A program made the position numbers and the translations under genes. From Acidimicrobiaceae bacterium (lineage in GTDB: Bacteria; Actinomycetota; Acidimicrobiia; Acidimicrobiales; UBA8190): DNA of 64,000 nucleotides. Each line of letters opens with the position of its first letter. The stretch's first letter is position 1. The notes beneath the pieces were generated by a model. It saw nothing but the letters and a program-made list of their open reading frames with translations, was not told the origin of the DNA and searched no databases. Positions 33,698 through 42,049 of the stretch are shown here, in pieces. The stretch lies in the NCBI GenBank assembly GCA_003151955.1, contig PLZB01000024.1, positions 62,001 to 126,000 on the forward strand. Reading direction: 5' to 3'.

Positions 33698-34089
33698 CCC
33701 TCACCGTCCTCACCGCCCCCGACCGTCCCGAACTCGACGAGCGTCCCGCTGCCGGCCCCGACGGCTGGGTCGGGGTCTGCCCGGTCACGACCATCCTCCC
33801 CGACACCGGGGTCTGCGCCCTGGTCGGCGACACCCAGGTGGCCGTCTTCCGGCTCGCCGACGGCGACCTCCACGCCGTCTCCAACCACGACCCCTTCAGC
33901 CACGCCGCCGTCCTCTCCCGGGGCATCCTCGGCGACCGCCGGGGCCGTCCCAAGGTGGCCTCCCCGGTCTACAAGCAGTCCTTCGACCTCCGGACCGGGG
34001 TCTGCCTCGACGACGACTCCGTCCGGATCCCCGTCTACCGGATCCGGGTCGCCGACGGGACGGTCCAGGTCTCGCTGTCGCCGGGCTGA
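33694..34089 (+). CDS. nirD: Nitrite reductase small subunit NirD
   Basis: The protein has 131 residues; the ATG overlaps the nirB stop. It has the Rieske-like beta fold of NirD but lacks the Cys/His ligands of true Rieske proteins, as is normal for this subunit. Family patterns are NHDPFSHAAVLSRGI, VASPVYKQSFDL and TGVCLDD. It pairs with NirB in the cytoplasm. Confidence 0.92.
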   Translation: MTLTVLTAPDRPELDERPAAGPDGWVGVCPVTTILPDTGVCALVGDTQVAVFRLADGDLHAVSNHDPFSHAAVLSRGILGDRRGRPKVASPVYKQSFDLRTGVCLDDDSVRIPVYRIRVADGTVQVSLSPG

Positions 34090-34161
34090 ACATCCCCGAC
34101 CCTCCGACGGTATCCAACCCCGAACCGGCAGCTGCCGGGCTGGCGGCAACGGAGGCAACCG

Positions 34162-35349
34162 GTGACAGGTCGGCAGCAACAGCAGCGCATCACGTCGGCA
34201 CGACGGGGCCGGGCCTTCCTGGCCCTGGCCGGCGCCGGTCTCGTCCTGGCCGCCGGAGCCTGCTCCTCGACGACGTCGACCACCCCTGCATCCAAGGCGG
34301 CCACCTTCATCGGCTCCGGCGTCCTCACCACTTCCCAGATCAGCTCGACGGTGCCGGCCAACGGCGACATCAACCCGTACGGCATCGCCACCGTGCCCGA
34401 GACCACCGGCAACCTGGTGGCCGGGGACACCCTGGTCAGCGACTTCAACAGCAGCGCCAACGTCCAGGGGACCGGGACGACCGTCGTGGCCGTCTCCCCG
34501 AGCGGCGGCCTCTCCCTTTTCGCCGCCCTGGCATCGCTCCCCGCCGCCGACCCCTGCCCGGGCGGGGTCGGCCTGACGACGGCCCTCGACATCCTCCCCG
34601 GTGGCTGGGTCGTGGTCGGGAGCCTCCCCACCGCCGCCGGAGGCGCCCTCCCCCCGGAGAACCCGGCCGGCTGCCTCATCGTCCTCGACAGCACCGGCCG
34701 ACCGGTCGCCACCTGGACCAGCCCCGACATCAGCGGGCCCTGGGACATGACCCTGGCCCCGTCCACCTCCACGACCACCGCCACCCTCTACGTCTCCAAC
34801 GCCCTGACCCGGCCGGCCGGCGCCACCGGCACCCCGACCTCGGGCCAGTGCACCGTGGTCCGCCTCGACATCACCCTGCCCCCGGCCGGGGCCGTCCCGA
34901 CGCTGGCCGGCACCACCGTCATCGGCAGCGGCTTCCCCTGGAAGGCCGACCAGGCCGCCCTGGTCCTCGGTCCGACCGGCCTGGCCCTGGGCCCGAACGG
35001 CACCCTCTACGTGGCCGAGACCGAGAACGACACCGTCAGCGCCATCCCCGACGCCGCCACCCGGACCACCCCGGTCGACGCCGGGGCCTCGGTGGTGAGC
35101 ACGGGCGGCTCCCTCAACGCCCCCCTCGGGATGACCCTGGCCCCCAATGGCGACCTCCTGGTCGTGAACGGGAACGACGGTGTCATCACCGAGCTGTCCC
35201 CGGCCGGCCACCAGCTCGGCCACGCCACCCTGGTCAGCGACGGGGCCGGCGCCCTCTTCGGCCTGACCGTCGCCCCCGATCACCGGACCCTCGTCTTCGT
35301 GAACGACGGGAAGAACGCCCTCGACCGCTACGTCACCGCCGGAGGCTGA
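34162..35349 (+). CDS. Beta-propeller lipoprotein
   Basis: The protein has 395 residues; the GTG at 34162 follows GGAGG at 6 nt. Twin Arg residues, a hydrophobic stretch and a lipobox (LVLAAGAC) are followed by a Ser/Thr linker, so it is a lipid-anchored surface protein. The remaining 340 residues are a repeated beta pattern of the NHL/SMP-30 propeller kind: GPTGLALGPNGTLYVAETENDTV, APLGMTLAPNGDLLVVNGNDG and LFGLTVAPDHRTLVFVNDG. No catalytic residues stand out. The ligand is unknown. It follows nirD by 72 bp on the same strand but has its own ribosome-binding site, so co-transcription is uncertain. Confidence 0.8.
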   Translation: MTGRQQQQRITSARRGRAFLALAGAGLVLAAGACSSTTSTTPASKAATFIGSGVLTTSQISSTVPANGDINPYGIATVPETTGNLVAGDTLVSDFNSSANVQGTGTTVVAVSPSGGLSLFAALASLPAADPCPGGVGLTTALDILPGGWVVVGSLPTAAGGALPPENPAGCLIVLDSTGRPVATWTSPDISGPWDMTLAPSTSTTTATLYVSNALTRPAGATGTPTSGQCTVVRLDITLPPAGAVPTLAGTTVIGSGFPWKADQAALVLGPTGLALGPNGTLYVAETENDTVSAIPDAATRTTPVDAGASVVSTGGSLNAPLGMTLAPNGDLLVVNGNDGVITELSPAGHQLGHATLVSDGAGALFGLTVAPDHRTLVFVNDGKNALDRYVTAGG

Positions 35350-35401
35350 CGGCCCCGACGGACGCCGGTCCCGCCGACCCAGCCCTAGCTAGCCTCTTTC
35401 C

Positions 35402-35785
35402 GTGCTCCACCTCCGCGCCACCCGGTCACTGACGCCTATCGACCTCCAGGCCGTCGTGGGCCTTGTCCCCTCCCTACTGGCAGCCTGGCGGGAGCTCCCG
35501 TTCGTCGACGGCGTCTACGTCGACGGCACCGGTCGGGCCCGGGGGGGACTCCGGGTGGTCGAGGGGCGGCACCCGGACCCCGGCGTCCGCTACCTCCTCG
35601 TCAGCCGGCGATCCGACGTCGAGCAGCACGAGGGGTCCCCCCGGGCCACGGACAGGACCGAGGTCACCGTGGTCGAGGACCTCTCCAGCGAGTACTTCGG
35701 TGGCGCCCCCGGCGGGGTGGGACCGGAGGCCTTCACCGCTGCCCTGGCCGGCCTCCTCGGGGACCCGGCCGGATCGCCGGTGTAG
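35402..35785 (+). CDS. Hypothetical protein
   Basis: The protein has 127 residues from a GTG at 35402 with no clear ribosome-binding site. The sequence is a soluble alpha/beta protein with a PFVDGVYVDGTGRARGG turn region, RYLLVSRRSDVEQHE and an acidic centre; no known motif is recognised. The upstream CTAGCTAGCC could be part of a promoter. The stop codon lies within the first of the tandem repeats that control hipB. Confidence 0.5.
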   Translation: MLHLRATRSLTPIDLQAVVGLVPSLLAAWRELPFVDGVYVDGTGRARGGLRVVEGRHPDPGVRYLLVSRRSDVEQHEGSPRATDRTEVTVVEDLSSEYFGGAPGGVGPEAFTAALAGLLGDPAGSPV

Positions 35786-35856
35786 CCGTACGGATCCATT
35801 GTTGGGAATGTAGCCGTACGGATCCATTGACGGGAATGTGCTCGTACGGCTACTCT
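35781..35856 (+). promoter_or_regulatory. Tandem 28-bp repeats and promoter of hipBA
   Basis: Two 28-bp direct repeats (35781-35808 and 35809-35836) differ at two bases; a third, partial unit follows. The units contain GTAGCCGTAC, and the third contains its inverse GTACGGCTAC, so the half-sites are in mixed orientation. TTGACG (35827-35832) and TACTCT (35851-35856), 18 bp apart, fit a promoter overlapped by the repeats. This is the arrangement expected for an autoregulated antitoxin operator (inference). Confidence 0.55.
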
Positions 35857-35865
35857 GGGGGAGTC

Positions 35866-36129
35866 ATGTACGCCCGCACCGCCAGGGACATCGGTCTGAT
35901 CCTGCGGGACCGCCGCCGCTCCCTCCACCTGACCCAGGCCCAGTTGGCTGAGAGGGCGGGAGTGAGCCGGCCCACGGTGGTGCGCATCGAGACCGGACGT
36001 GAGCGCGCCGAGCTGGGCGTCGTCCTCCGGTTGCTCGCCGCTGCCGGCCTGAGCGTCAACCTGGCCCCGCCGCCGCCCCCCGAGATCGATCTCCAGGAGG
36101 TTCTGGCCCGGACCCGGCAGGGCGAATGA
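35866..36129 (+). CDS. hipB: HipB-like antitoxin, Xre-family helix-turn-helix
   Basis: The protein has 87 residues from the ATG at 35866, with GGGGGAG just upstream; an in-frame upstream ATG (35827) lies inside the repeat operator and is rejected. The Cro/C1-type helix-turn-helix is residues about 9-63 (LTQAQLAERAGVSRPTVVRIETG), followed by a Pro-rich linker and a short C-terminal peptide. It would bind the repeats upstream and neutralise the HipA kinase encoded next. The stop overlaps the first ATG of hipA by 4 nt. Confidence 0.85.
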   Translation: MYARTARDIGLILRDRRRSLHLTQAQLAERAGVSRPTVVRIETGRERAELGVVLRLLAAAGLSVNLAPPPPPEIDLQEVLARTRQGE

Positions 36130-36281
36130 CGACGGACGTGCTCGTCGTCCTCCTCGGGGCCAGACCGATCGGCGAGGTGACCCGAACCCGGGCCGGTCTC
36201 ACCTTCAGCTACGACGACGCCTACCGGAACGGGCCCAGGGCCACCCCCCCTGTCGATGTCGATCCCACTGGCGGTGTCTGA
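36126..36281 (+). pseudogene. hipA: hipA N-terminal segment, cut off by a frameshift
   Basis: ATG at 36126 overlaps the hipB stop. The frame reads 51 residues, beginning MTTDVLVVLLGARPIGEV and containing FSYDDAYRNG, the normal HipA N-terminal subdomain, then stops at 36279. A run of seven C (36244-36250) lies where the correct frame is lost; with six C the reading continues through PLSMSIPLAV into the kinase part. Confidence 0.75.
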
Positions 36282-37413
36282 GCACGGCGACCAGGTGACG
36301 AGCTCCTATCTCTGGGGCCTCCTCCCGGACAACGGGCGGGTCCTCGATCGGTGGGCCCGGGAATTCCAGGTTTCCGCCGGAGACGCCTTCGGGCTCCTGG
36401 CCAACGTGGGCGAGGACTGCCCGGGAGCGGTCCAATTCGTCGTGCCCGACCGGGTCGACCAAGCCACCCGGCCCGGCCATGTCGAGTGGTTGGACGAGGC
36501 CCGGATCGCCGGGAGGCTCCGGGCCCTGCGCGCCGACGATTCCGCCTGGCGCCCGGAGCACCGCTCCGGTCGGTTCAGCCTGGCCGGCGCCCAAGCCAAG
36601 TTCGCCCTGCTGCACGAGAGCGGGCAGTGGGGGGAACCCTCCGGCCGGACGCCGACGACCCACATCCTCAAACCGGGCATCGGGGCGTTCGACCACCATG
36701 CCCTCAACGAGCATCTCTGTCTCCGGACAGCCCAGAAGCTCGGGATCGCCGCTGCGAGCAGCGAGTTCCTGTCTTTCGAGGATCAGGTGGCATTGGTGGT
36801 GGAACGATTCGACCGAATCAGGATCGACGACCAGTGGGTCCGGGTCCACCAGGAGGACTTCTGCCAGGCCCTGGCGGTACGGCCCGGACTCAAGTACCAG
36901 AGTGACGGAGGTCCTACCGTCCCCGACATCGCCGGCCTCATCCGCCGACATGTCTCCCCGGCGGACCGGGTCGACCCGGCCATCCGACAGTTCGCCGACG
37001 GACTGGCCTTCAACTTCCTCGTGGGCGGCACCGACGCCCACGCCAAGAATTACTGCCTCCTCCTCTCCGGTCAGAGCGTGGAGGTCGGACCGCTCTACGA
37101 CCTCGCCAGCCACCTCCCCTACGACGGCGGCAGGTACCGGGAGGCCAAGATGGCCATGAAGGTCGGGGACAAGTACCCGGTGAGCAGGGTCACCGCCTAC
37201 GAGTGGCGCAAGACGGCGGACATCCTCGGCGTCGACGCCGAAGGACTCCTCGGTCGCGTGTCCAACCTGGCCGAACGACTCCCCGACGCCCTTTCGGAGG
37301 CCTGCACCGAGGTCGCCCACCTCGAGGAGCCGTTCCCCGGGGAATTCCTCGCCGAGATCGTGAAGATCCAGCCGCTGCTTCTCCGCCAGCTGCGGTCGAG
37401 CTGGGGCCCGTAG
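36256..37413 (+). CDS. hipA: HipA-like serine/threonine kinase toxin (kinase part, frame-shifted from its N terminus)
   Basis: 385 residues in the second frame. HipA kinase motifs are intact: FSLAGAQAKFALL (Gly-rich phosphorylation loop), THILKPG (ATP-binding Lys), NEHLCLRTAQKLGI, VERFDR, HQEDFCQAL, the catalytic NFLVGGTDAHAKNY and the metal-binding GPLYDLAS. HipA kinases phosphorylate glutamyl-tRNA synthetase or similar targets and cause persistence. The N-terminal 45 residues are encoded upstream in another frame, separated at a C7 tract; whether translation can start at the ATG at 36256 and give an active kinase is unknown. Sequencing error, a real mutation or slippage are all possible. 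Confidence 0.8.
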   Translation: MSIPLAVSEHGDQVTSSYLWGLLPDNGRVLDRWAREFQVSAGDAFGLLANVGEDCPGAVQFVVPDRVDQATRPGHVEWLDEARIAGRLRALRADDSAWRPEHRSGRFSLAGAQAKFALLHESGQWGEPSGRTPTTHILKPGIGAFDHHALNEHLCLRTAQKLGIAAASSEFLSFEDQVALVVERFDRIRIDDQWVRVHQEDFCQALAVRPGLKYQSDGGPTVPDIAGLIRRHVSPADRVDPAIRQFADGLAFNFLVGGTDAHAKNYCLLLSGQSVEVGPLYDLASHLPYDGGRYREAKMAMKVGDKYPVSRVTAYEWRKTADILGVDAEGLLGRVSNLAERLPDALSEACTEVAHLEEPFPGEFLAEIVKIQPLLLRQLRSSWGP

Positions 37414-37466
37414 GCCCGCACCTCGGTACCATGGCCGCCGGGGCGACGGGCGGGAGACGGCGGAGC

Positions 37467-38597
37467 ATGCGCACGGGGTCGGACGGAGCCGCTGGACCTG
37501 CCGGTGACCACGGCCCGGCCGGGCCGCTCCCCGTCCACCCCGTCACGCGGTTCCAGGTCAACCCGCTCGTCCTGAGCTACGCCATCGCCCCCCTGGCCCT
37601 CGCCACGCTCCTCGGCCTCCGGAAGTACCGCCTCATCGCCGACGAGTCACCCTGGCTCTGGGTTGGGGTGTTCGCCACCATCCCGACCGGGTCGGCCCTC
37701 GTCGACGCCCTCTACCGGCGCCGTCCCTCGCCGGGGTGGCTCCACGTCCGGGTCGCCGGCCAGGCCTTGTCCGTGACCGCCGTCATCTACCTGACGGGCT
37801 GGGGACCGGTCCTGGCCGGGGCCTTCGCCTTCATCGCCCTGGAGAACATCGCCCACGACGGCTCGAGGGTCTGGCGGATCACGGCCCTGTGGTGCCTGGC
37901 CGGTATCGCCGCCGGGCAGCTGGCCGTGGCCCGGCACTGGCTGCCCTCGTTCCTCTCCGTCTCGCGGGGGGAGGCCCTGGCCCTCATGGGCGTCGTTGTC
38001 CTCCTCTTCGTCATCCGGATGGCGGCGGCCACCATGGAGCAGAAGGAGGCGGCCGAGATCCTCCTGGCCCAGCAGGCTCTCCACGACCCCCTGACCGGGC
38101 TCCCCAACCGGCAGCTGATCATGGACCGGGCCGAGCAGGTCCTGGCCCGCGCCGTCCGGGACGACGGCCCCCTGGCCGCCTTCTTCATCGACCTCGACAA
38201 CTTCAAGGAGGTCAACGACACCCTCGGCCACGACGCCGGGGACAAGCTCCTCCAGGCCGTGGCCACCCGCTTCCTGGGGGTGCTCCGGCCCAGCGACACG
38301 GTGGGCCGACTCGGCGGCGACGAGTTCGTGGTCCTGGCCGAGGGGGACTCCCTGGCCGGGGGCCCCGAGCCCCTGGCCCGCCGGCTCCAGGCCGCCCTGG
38401 CCGAGCCCATTCGGCTCGACGGGTACGAGGGGACCGCCCTCGACGTCTCGGCCAGCATCGGCATCGCCCACGGGTCCCGCCCCTCGGCCCGGGAGCTCCT
38501 CCGCGACGCAGACGCCGCCCTCTACCAGGCCAAGGCGGCCGGGAAGCGCCGCTTCGTCCTCTTCGGGACCGACTCCGAGCCGGCGGCCGCCTCCTAG
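37467..38597 (+). CDS. Membrane-bound diguanylate cyclase (GGDEF)
   Basis: The protein has 376 residues from the ATG at 37467; an ATG at 37431 is an alternative. The N-terminal 200 residues contain about six hydrophobic segments and act as a membrane sensor region of MASE type (inference). The GGDEF domain runs from about 205 to 365: DPLTGLPNRQL, FFIDLDNFKEVND, RLGGDEFVVL and the I-site RPSD five residues before GGDEF, so product inhibition is likely. It makes cyclic di-GMP from two GTP. No EAL domain or phosphodiesterase gene is near. Confidence 0.9.
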   Translation: MRTGSDGAAGPAGDHGPAGPLPVHPVTRFQVNPLVLSYAIAPLALATLLGLRKYRLIADESPWLWVGVFATIPTGSALVDALYRRRPSPGWLHVRVAGQALSVTAVIYLTGWGPVLAGAFAFIALENIAHDGSRVWRITALWCLAGIAAGQLAVARHWLPSFLSVSRGEALALMGVVVLLFVIRMAAATMEQKEAAEILLAQQALHDPLTGLPNRQLIMDRAEQVLARAVRDDGPLAAFFIDLDNFKEVNDTLGHDAGDKLLQAVATRFLGVLRPSDTVGRLGGDEFVVLAEGDSLAGGPEPLARRLQAALAEPIRLDGYEGTALDVSASIGIAHGSRPSARELLRDADAALYQAKAAGKRRFVLFGTDSEPAAAS

Positions 38598-38608
38598 ACT
38601 CCCCTGCC

Positions 38609-39496
38609 GTGGCCGACCCGGACCGACCCCCCCTGTCCCTGGCCCTGGCCACCCGGAGCAGCCGGCACGAGATCGCCCCCCTCCTGGCCATCATCGGCGA
38701 CCGGCTGGGTGAGGTGGACGGGGAGGTGGTGGTGGCCTCCTCCTCCGGTGAGGCTCCCCCCGAGAACCTCGACCCGGCCCTGGTCCGATGGCTCCCGGTG
38801 GACAGCAGGGACCTCTCCCTGCTCCGGCTCCGGGCCGTCCTGGCCTGCCGGGGGGCCGTGGTGGCGGTGGGAGAGGACCAGGCCGTCCCCGCCGACGGCT
38901 GGGCTCGGGCCGTGATCCGCTCCCACCGGGAGAACCCCGAGCCGGTCGTCGTCGGCTGTCTTGTCAACGCCACCCGGTCCACCATGGTGGGCCGGGCCAA
39001 CTTCCTCTCCTTCGCCGGGCCCTACCTCCCCCCCATGCCCCTCCTCCCCGGGGGGCGCCCCCCGCCGTCGTCCACCCTCTCGTTCAAGCGGGAGGCGCTG
39101 GTCGGCCTCGATCCCGCCGACCGCGGCGGCCTCGAGCCCGACCTCGTCAACCGGCTCTTCGGGGAGCGGGCCATGGTGACCGACGACCGGATCGCCGTGC
39201 TCCACTTCCAGGACGAGGGCCTGGCCTGGTCGCTGCGCAACGCCTACGCCTCGGCCCGCACCGGCTACGGGGCCGTCGGTCCCGGCCTCGACCGGGACCA
39301 GCGGCGGGCCGCGTCCCGGTGGGTCGTCGCCAACCTCCCCCGCCGGACGTTGCGGGAGGCCGGGGCGGCCCGGACCCGGCTGGGGGCGGCCTGGCCCGAG
39401 CTCGGCCTGGTCGCCCTCCTGGCCGGCGCCTCCACCGTCGGCGCCCTGGCCGGCACCCTGGCCGGACCGGGCCGAGCCCCCGGGACGGTGGCCTGA
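38609..39496 (+). CDS. Glycosyltransferase family 2-like protein with C-terminal membrane segment
   Basis: The protein has 295 residues from a GTG at 38609, 11 bp after the diguanylate cyclase stop, so the two are probably one transcript. The pattern is that of a GT-A fold: SLALATRSSRHEI at the N terminus, VVAVGEDQAVPADGWARAV in place of the usual DDD strand, FKREALVGL and an acidic GGLEPDLVNRLFGE. A hydrophobic stretch near 270-285 may anchor it. The DxD motif is altered (GED), so the donor and activity are uncertain. Position suggests a surface polysaccharide role linked to cyclic di-GMP (inference). Confidence 0.65.
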   Translation: MADPDRPPLSLALATRSSRHEIAPLLAIIGDRLGEVDGEVVVASSSGEAPPENLDPALVRWLPVDSRDLSLLRLRAVLACRGAVVAVGEDQAVPADGWARAVIRSHRENPEPVVVGCLVNATRSTMVGRANFLSFAGPYLPPMPLLPGGRPPPSSTLSFKREALVGLDPADRGGLEPDLVNRLFGERAMVTDDRIAVLHFQDEGLAWSLRNAYASARTGYGAVGPGLDRDQRRAASRWVVANLPRRTLREAGAARTRLGAAWPELGLVALLAGASTVGALAGTLAGPGRAPGTVA

Positions 39497-39505
39497 CCGG
39501 AGGGC

Positions 39506-39991
39506 TCAGCCGCAGCTCTGGAAGACCGTCATGTACCAGCCCGGGGTGTCGGCCGGGCCCACCAGGAAGACGGCCTGGCCCACCCCACCGGCCATGGTGG
39601 TCGATGTCCCCGAGGGGTAGTCGTGGTTGAAGGAGCAGATGTAGTCGCCGACCCCCGGGCGCAAGGTGCAATGGTCGAGGCGGAGGTTGACGGCCTCGTT
39701 GTGCATCTGGTCGAGCTGGGCCCGGGCCGCCGGGTTGGTGACATGGTCGAGCTCGGCGGTGTTGTTCGTGTTCCAGGCCGCGGCCAGGTAGGTCATGGCC
39801 GCCTCGGGGGTGTCGAAGTGGGGCGGTGCCGTGGTGGTGGGCCCGGTGGAGCTGGTGGTGGGCGCCGTCGTGGCCGTGGTGGACGACGTCGACGAGGCGG
39901 CTGCCGACCGGGACCCGCTCGAGGCCGTGTTGGAGCAGCCGGCCAGGGCCAGGAGAAGCACCAGGAGACCGCAATTGACCGACCGCTTCAT
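39506..39991 (-). CDS. Small lipoprotein with Ser/Thr linker
   Basis: The protein has 161 residues; the ATG at 39991 follows GGAGGGAG. A signal peptide ends in LLLALAGC (lipobox), followed by a Ser/Thr/Ala linker of about 35 residues and a globular domain with two Cys (DHCTL and YICSF) that may form a disulfide, plus a third Cys at the C terminus. The family is not recognised; the domain has an NTF2-like feel (TPEAAMTYLAAAWNTNN), which is inference. Confidence 0.7.
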   Translation of the reverse strand: MKRSVNCGLLVLLLALAGCSNTASSGSRSAAASSTSSTTATTAPTTSSTGPTTTAPPHFDTPEAAMTYLAAAWNTNNTAELDHVTNPAARAQLDQMHNEAVNLRLDHCTLRPGVGDYICSFNHDYPSGTSTTMAGGVGQAVFLVGPADTPGWYMTVFQSCG

Positions 39992-40047
39992 GGGGCTCCC
40001 TCCGCCTGAGATGGGAGGCCGATCGTAGCGTCCCGGAGTGGGGTCGA

Positions 40048-40440
40048 TCAGTGGTTCTGGAGGCTGGCGGCGGCCATGGTGAAGTAGCCGGTGAGCTCCC
40101 TCCGGTCGGCCTCCCCCAGGGTGGCCTCCCCCACCGCCGCCGTCATGTGGGCCAACCAGGCGTCGCGCTCCATGGGGCCGATCACGAAGGGGGCGTGGCG
40201 CATCCGGAGCCGGGGATGGCCCCGGACCTCCCCGTAGGTCTGGGGGCCCCCGAAGTACTGGTCCAGGAAGAGGGCCAGGTGGGCCCTGGCGTCGGTGAGG
40301 TCCCGGGGGTAGAGGGGGCGGAGCCGGGGGTCGGACTCGACCCGGCCGTAGAAGCCCTCGACCAGCGCCTCGAAGAAGGCCAGGCCCCCGACCCGCCCGG
40401 AGAGGGTGTCAGGCTCGGGGTCGGCCTCGGAGCTGGTCAC
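40048..40440 (-). CDS. glbO: Truncated haemoglobin, group II (GlbO)
   Basis: The protein has 130 residues from a GTG at 40440. The group II pattern is clear: FYGRVESDPRLRPLYP near the N terminus, HLALFLDQYFGGPQTYGEVRG and the proximal His in LRMRHAPFVIG, ending with AWLAHM. It binds haem and O2/NO in the cytoplasm; in actinomycetes GlbO is linked to oxygen transfer and peroxidase chemistry. It lies 62 bp downstream of the anti-sigma factor gene on the same strand and may be part of that transcript. Confidence 0.92.
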   Translation of the reverse strand: MTSSEADPEPDTLSGRVGGLAFFEALVEGFYGRVESDPRLRPLYPRDLTDARAHLALFLDQYFGGPQTYGEVRGHPRLRMRHAPFVIGPMERDAWLAHMTAAVGEATLGEADRRELTGYFTMAAASLQNH

Positions 40441-40501
40441 GCCGTCCACGGTACCCGGCGCCGTGCCGCCCTCAGGCAGCCGGCCGGGGCCCGGAGTCCG
40501 G

Positions 40502-41332
40502 TCAGGCCGAGAGGAGCGAGCCCTGGGCCACCGGGGTGTGGCTGGAGGTGACGACGCCGCCGGCCACCTCGGCGGTGACGGCGAAGGTGGTGATCCGGGC
40601 CGAGGGGTCGACGTTGAAGGCCACCGCCCCGGGCTGGCTCCCGAGGAGCCCGAGGGAGACGAGCTGGCCGTTGGCCAGACCCCAGAGCTGGTAGGTCTGG
40701 CCCGAGGGGAGGGGGGCCAGGGCGCCGGGTCCGGAGCTGTTGACGAGGAAGGCCGACCCCGAGGGAAGGATGACGATGTCGGCGGCGGTCTGGTTCCGGG
40801 CCGAGCTCCCGAGGAGGGCCACCCGCCGGGCGGCCGGGTTGAGGAGGGCGGCCGTGACCACCTGGGACAGGGTGGACCGGCTGGCGTCAGACTTGAGCTG
40901 GCCCACCTGGTTGTCGAGGCTCCCGACCTGGACCACCAGGGCGACGATGAGGGCGGCGGCCACGGCCCCGACCCCGGCCGTCCCCACCCGGACCCACCGC
41001 CGCCGGAGGGGCGACGGCCGGAAGGGGAGGATCCCGGCGGTGGGACCGGGGGAGCCGGGGAGGGAGGGCAGGGGCCGGGGGGACTCCCCCTCGGCAGGCC
41101 GGTCGATCCGGGCCGAGATCCGGTCCCAGAGGTCGGCGGGGGCGGTCCCCCCGGTGTTGGCCAGGAGGCCGGCCACCTCGTGGTGCTGGGCCACCTCGGC
41201 CGCGCACCTCGGGCAGCCGGGGAGGTGGGCGGCGACCCGGTCGGCCTCATCCGGTTCCAGGGCGTCGAGGGCGTAGGCCCCGAGGAGCTCGGACAGCGCC
41301 TCGTGATCCTCGTGGCTCAGGACGCCGTCCAT
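40502..41332 (-). CDS. Anti-sigma factor, RskA-like, membrane-bound
   Basis: The protein has 276 residues; its ATG overlaps the 3' end of the sigma factor gene by 16 bp. Residues 1-60 are a zinc anti-sigma domain (AAHLPGCPRCAAEV, the HxxxCxxC motif). One membrane segment follows at about 118-137 and an extracytoplasmic RskA-type domain (about 140-276). It should hold the ECF sigma factor at the membrane until a signal leads to its cleavage. Confidence 0.9.
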   Translation of the reverse strand: MDGVLSHEDHEALSELLGAYALDALEPDEADRVAAHLPGCPRCAAEVAQHHEVAGLLANTGGTAPADLWDRISARIDRPAEGESPRPLPSLPGSPGPTAGILPFRPSPLRRRWVRVGTAGVGAVAAALIVALVVQVGSLDNQVGQLKSDASRSTLSQVVTAALLNPAARRVALLGSSARNQTAADIVILPSGSAFLVNSSGPGALAPLPSGQTYQLWGLANGQLVSLGLLGSQPGAVAFNVDPSARITTFAVTAEVAGGVVTSSHTPVAQGSLLSA

Positions 41333-41898
41333 GGTTCCTCCACTCCGTGCTGGACCAGAGCCGTCTTCAGCCGGCGGAGGCCGCTGCGGATCCTGCTCTT
41401 CACCGTGCCCTCCGGCTCCCCGAGGAGGCTGGCCACCTCCCGGTAGGTGTGGCCCCCGAAGTAGGCCAGCTCGATGGCCCTCCGCTCCTCCTCGGGGAGG
41501 GTCCCGACGGCCGCCTTGACCTGGTCGGCGACGGAGAGGTCCCAGGCGTGGTGCTCGATGTCGTAGCCCGCCGTGGCCCGGTCCCGGACGGTCCGCTCCT
41601 CCCGGGCCCGGCGGGCCGCGTCGGAGCGGAGGACGTCGACGGCCCGGCCGTGGGCCTTCGTCATGAGGAACGTCCGCAGGGCCCCCCGGGCCGGGTCGAA
41701 CCGCTCGGGCCGGTTCCAGAGCTCGAGGAAGACCTCCTGGGTGATCTCCTCGGCCAGCGTGGCCGACCCCATGACCCGGGCGGCGAGGGCGTGGACGGCG
41801 CCACCGTGGCGCCGGTAGGCCTCGGCCAGGGCGGGCTCGTGCCAGCGGCCGATGGCCACCACCAGGGCGGCATCGCTGGCTGTGTCGCTATCGATCAT
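41317..41898 (-). CDS. ECF RNA polymerase sigma factor (SigK/SigL-like)
   Basis: The protein has 193 residues from the ATG at 41898. Region 2 contains EEITQEVFLELWNRPERFDP; region 4 contains LPEEERRAIELAYFGGHTYREVASLLGEPEGTVKSRIRSGLRRL. The cognate anti-sigma factor follows with a short overlap. The gene is divergent from a cupredoxin gene and two ferritin-like genes, which are candidate targets. It resembles mycobacterial SigK/SigL, whose anti-sigma factors are of the same RskA type. Confidence 0.92.
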   Translation of the reverse strand: MIDSDTASDAALVVAIGRWHEPALAEAYRRHGGAVHALAARVMGSATLAEEITQEVFLELWNRPERFDPARGALRTFLMTKAHGRAVDVLRSDAARRAREERTVRDRATAGYDIEHHAWDLSVADQVKAAVGTLPEEERRAIELAYFGGHTYREVASLLGEPEGTVKSRIRSGLRRLKTALVQHGVEEPWTAS

Positions 41899-42049
41899 GT
41901 CGACTCGTCTTCGGGGCCGGGCCGGTCCCCGGATGACCCATTCTCCGTCGCCGCCCCCCCCGGACGCTGGGATCCGCTCGAACACCCTGGTCAGAGACTC
42001 GTCGAACAATTCCCATCCGCCGGGGTGGCCCGCTCCGTAGAGTGCGGTG

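Noticed and set aside
35781-35853. CRISPR-like array
   Set aside because: The 28-bp units are directly adjacent with no spacers, there are only about 2.5 of them and no cas gene is near; they fit an operator.
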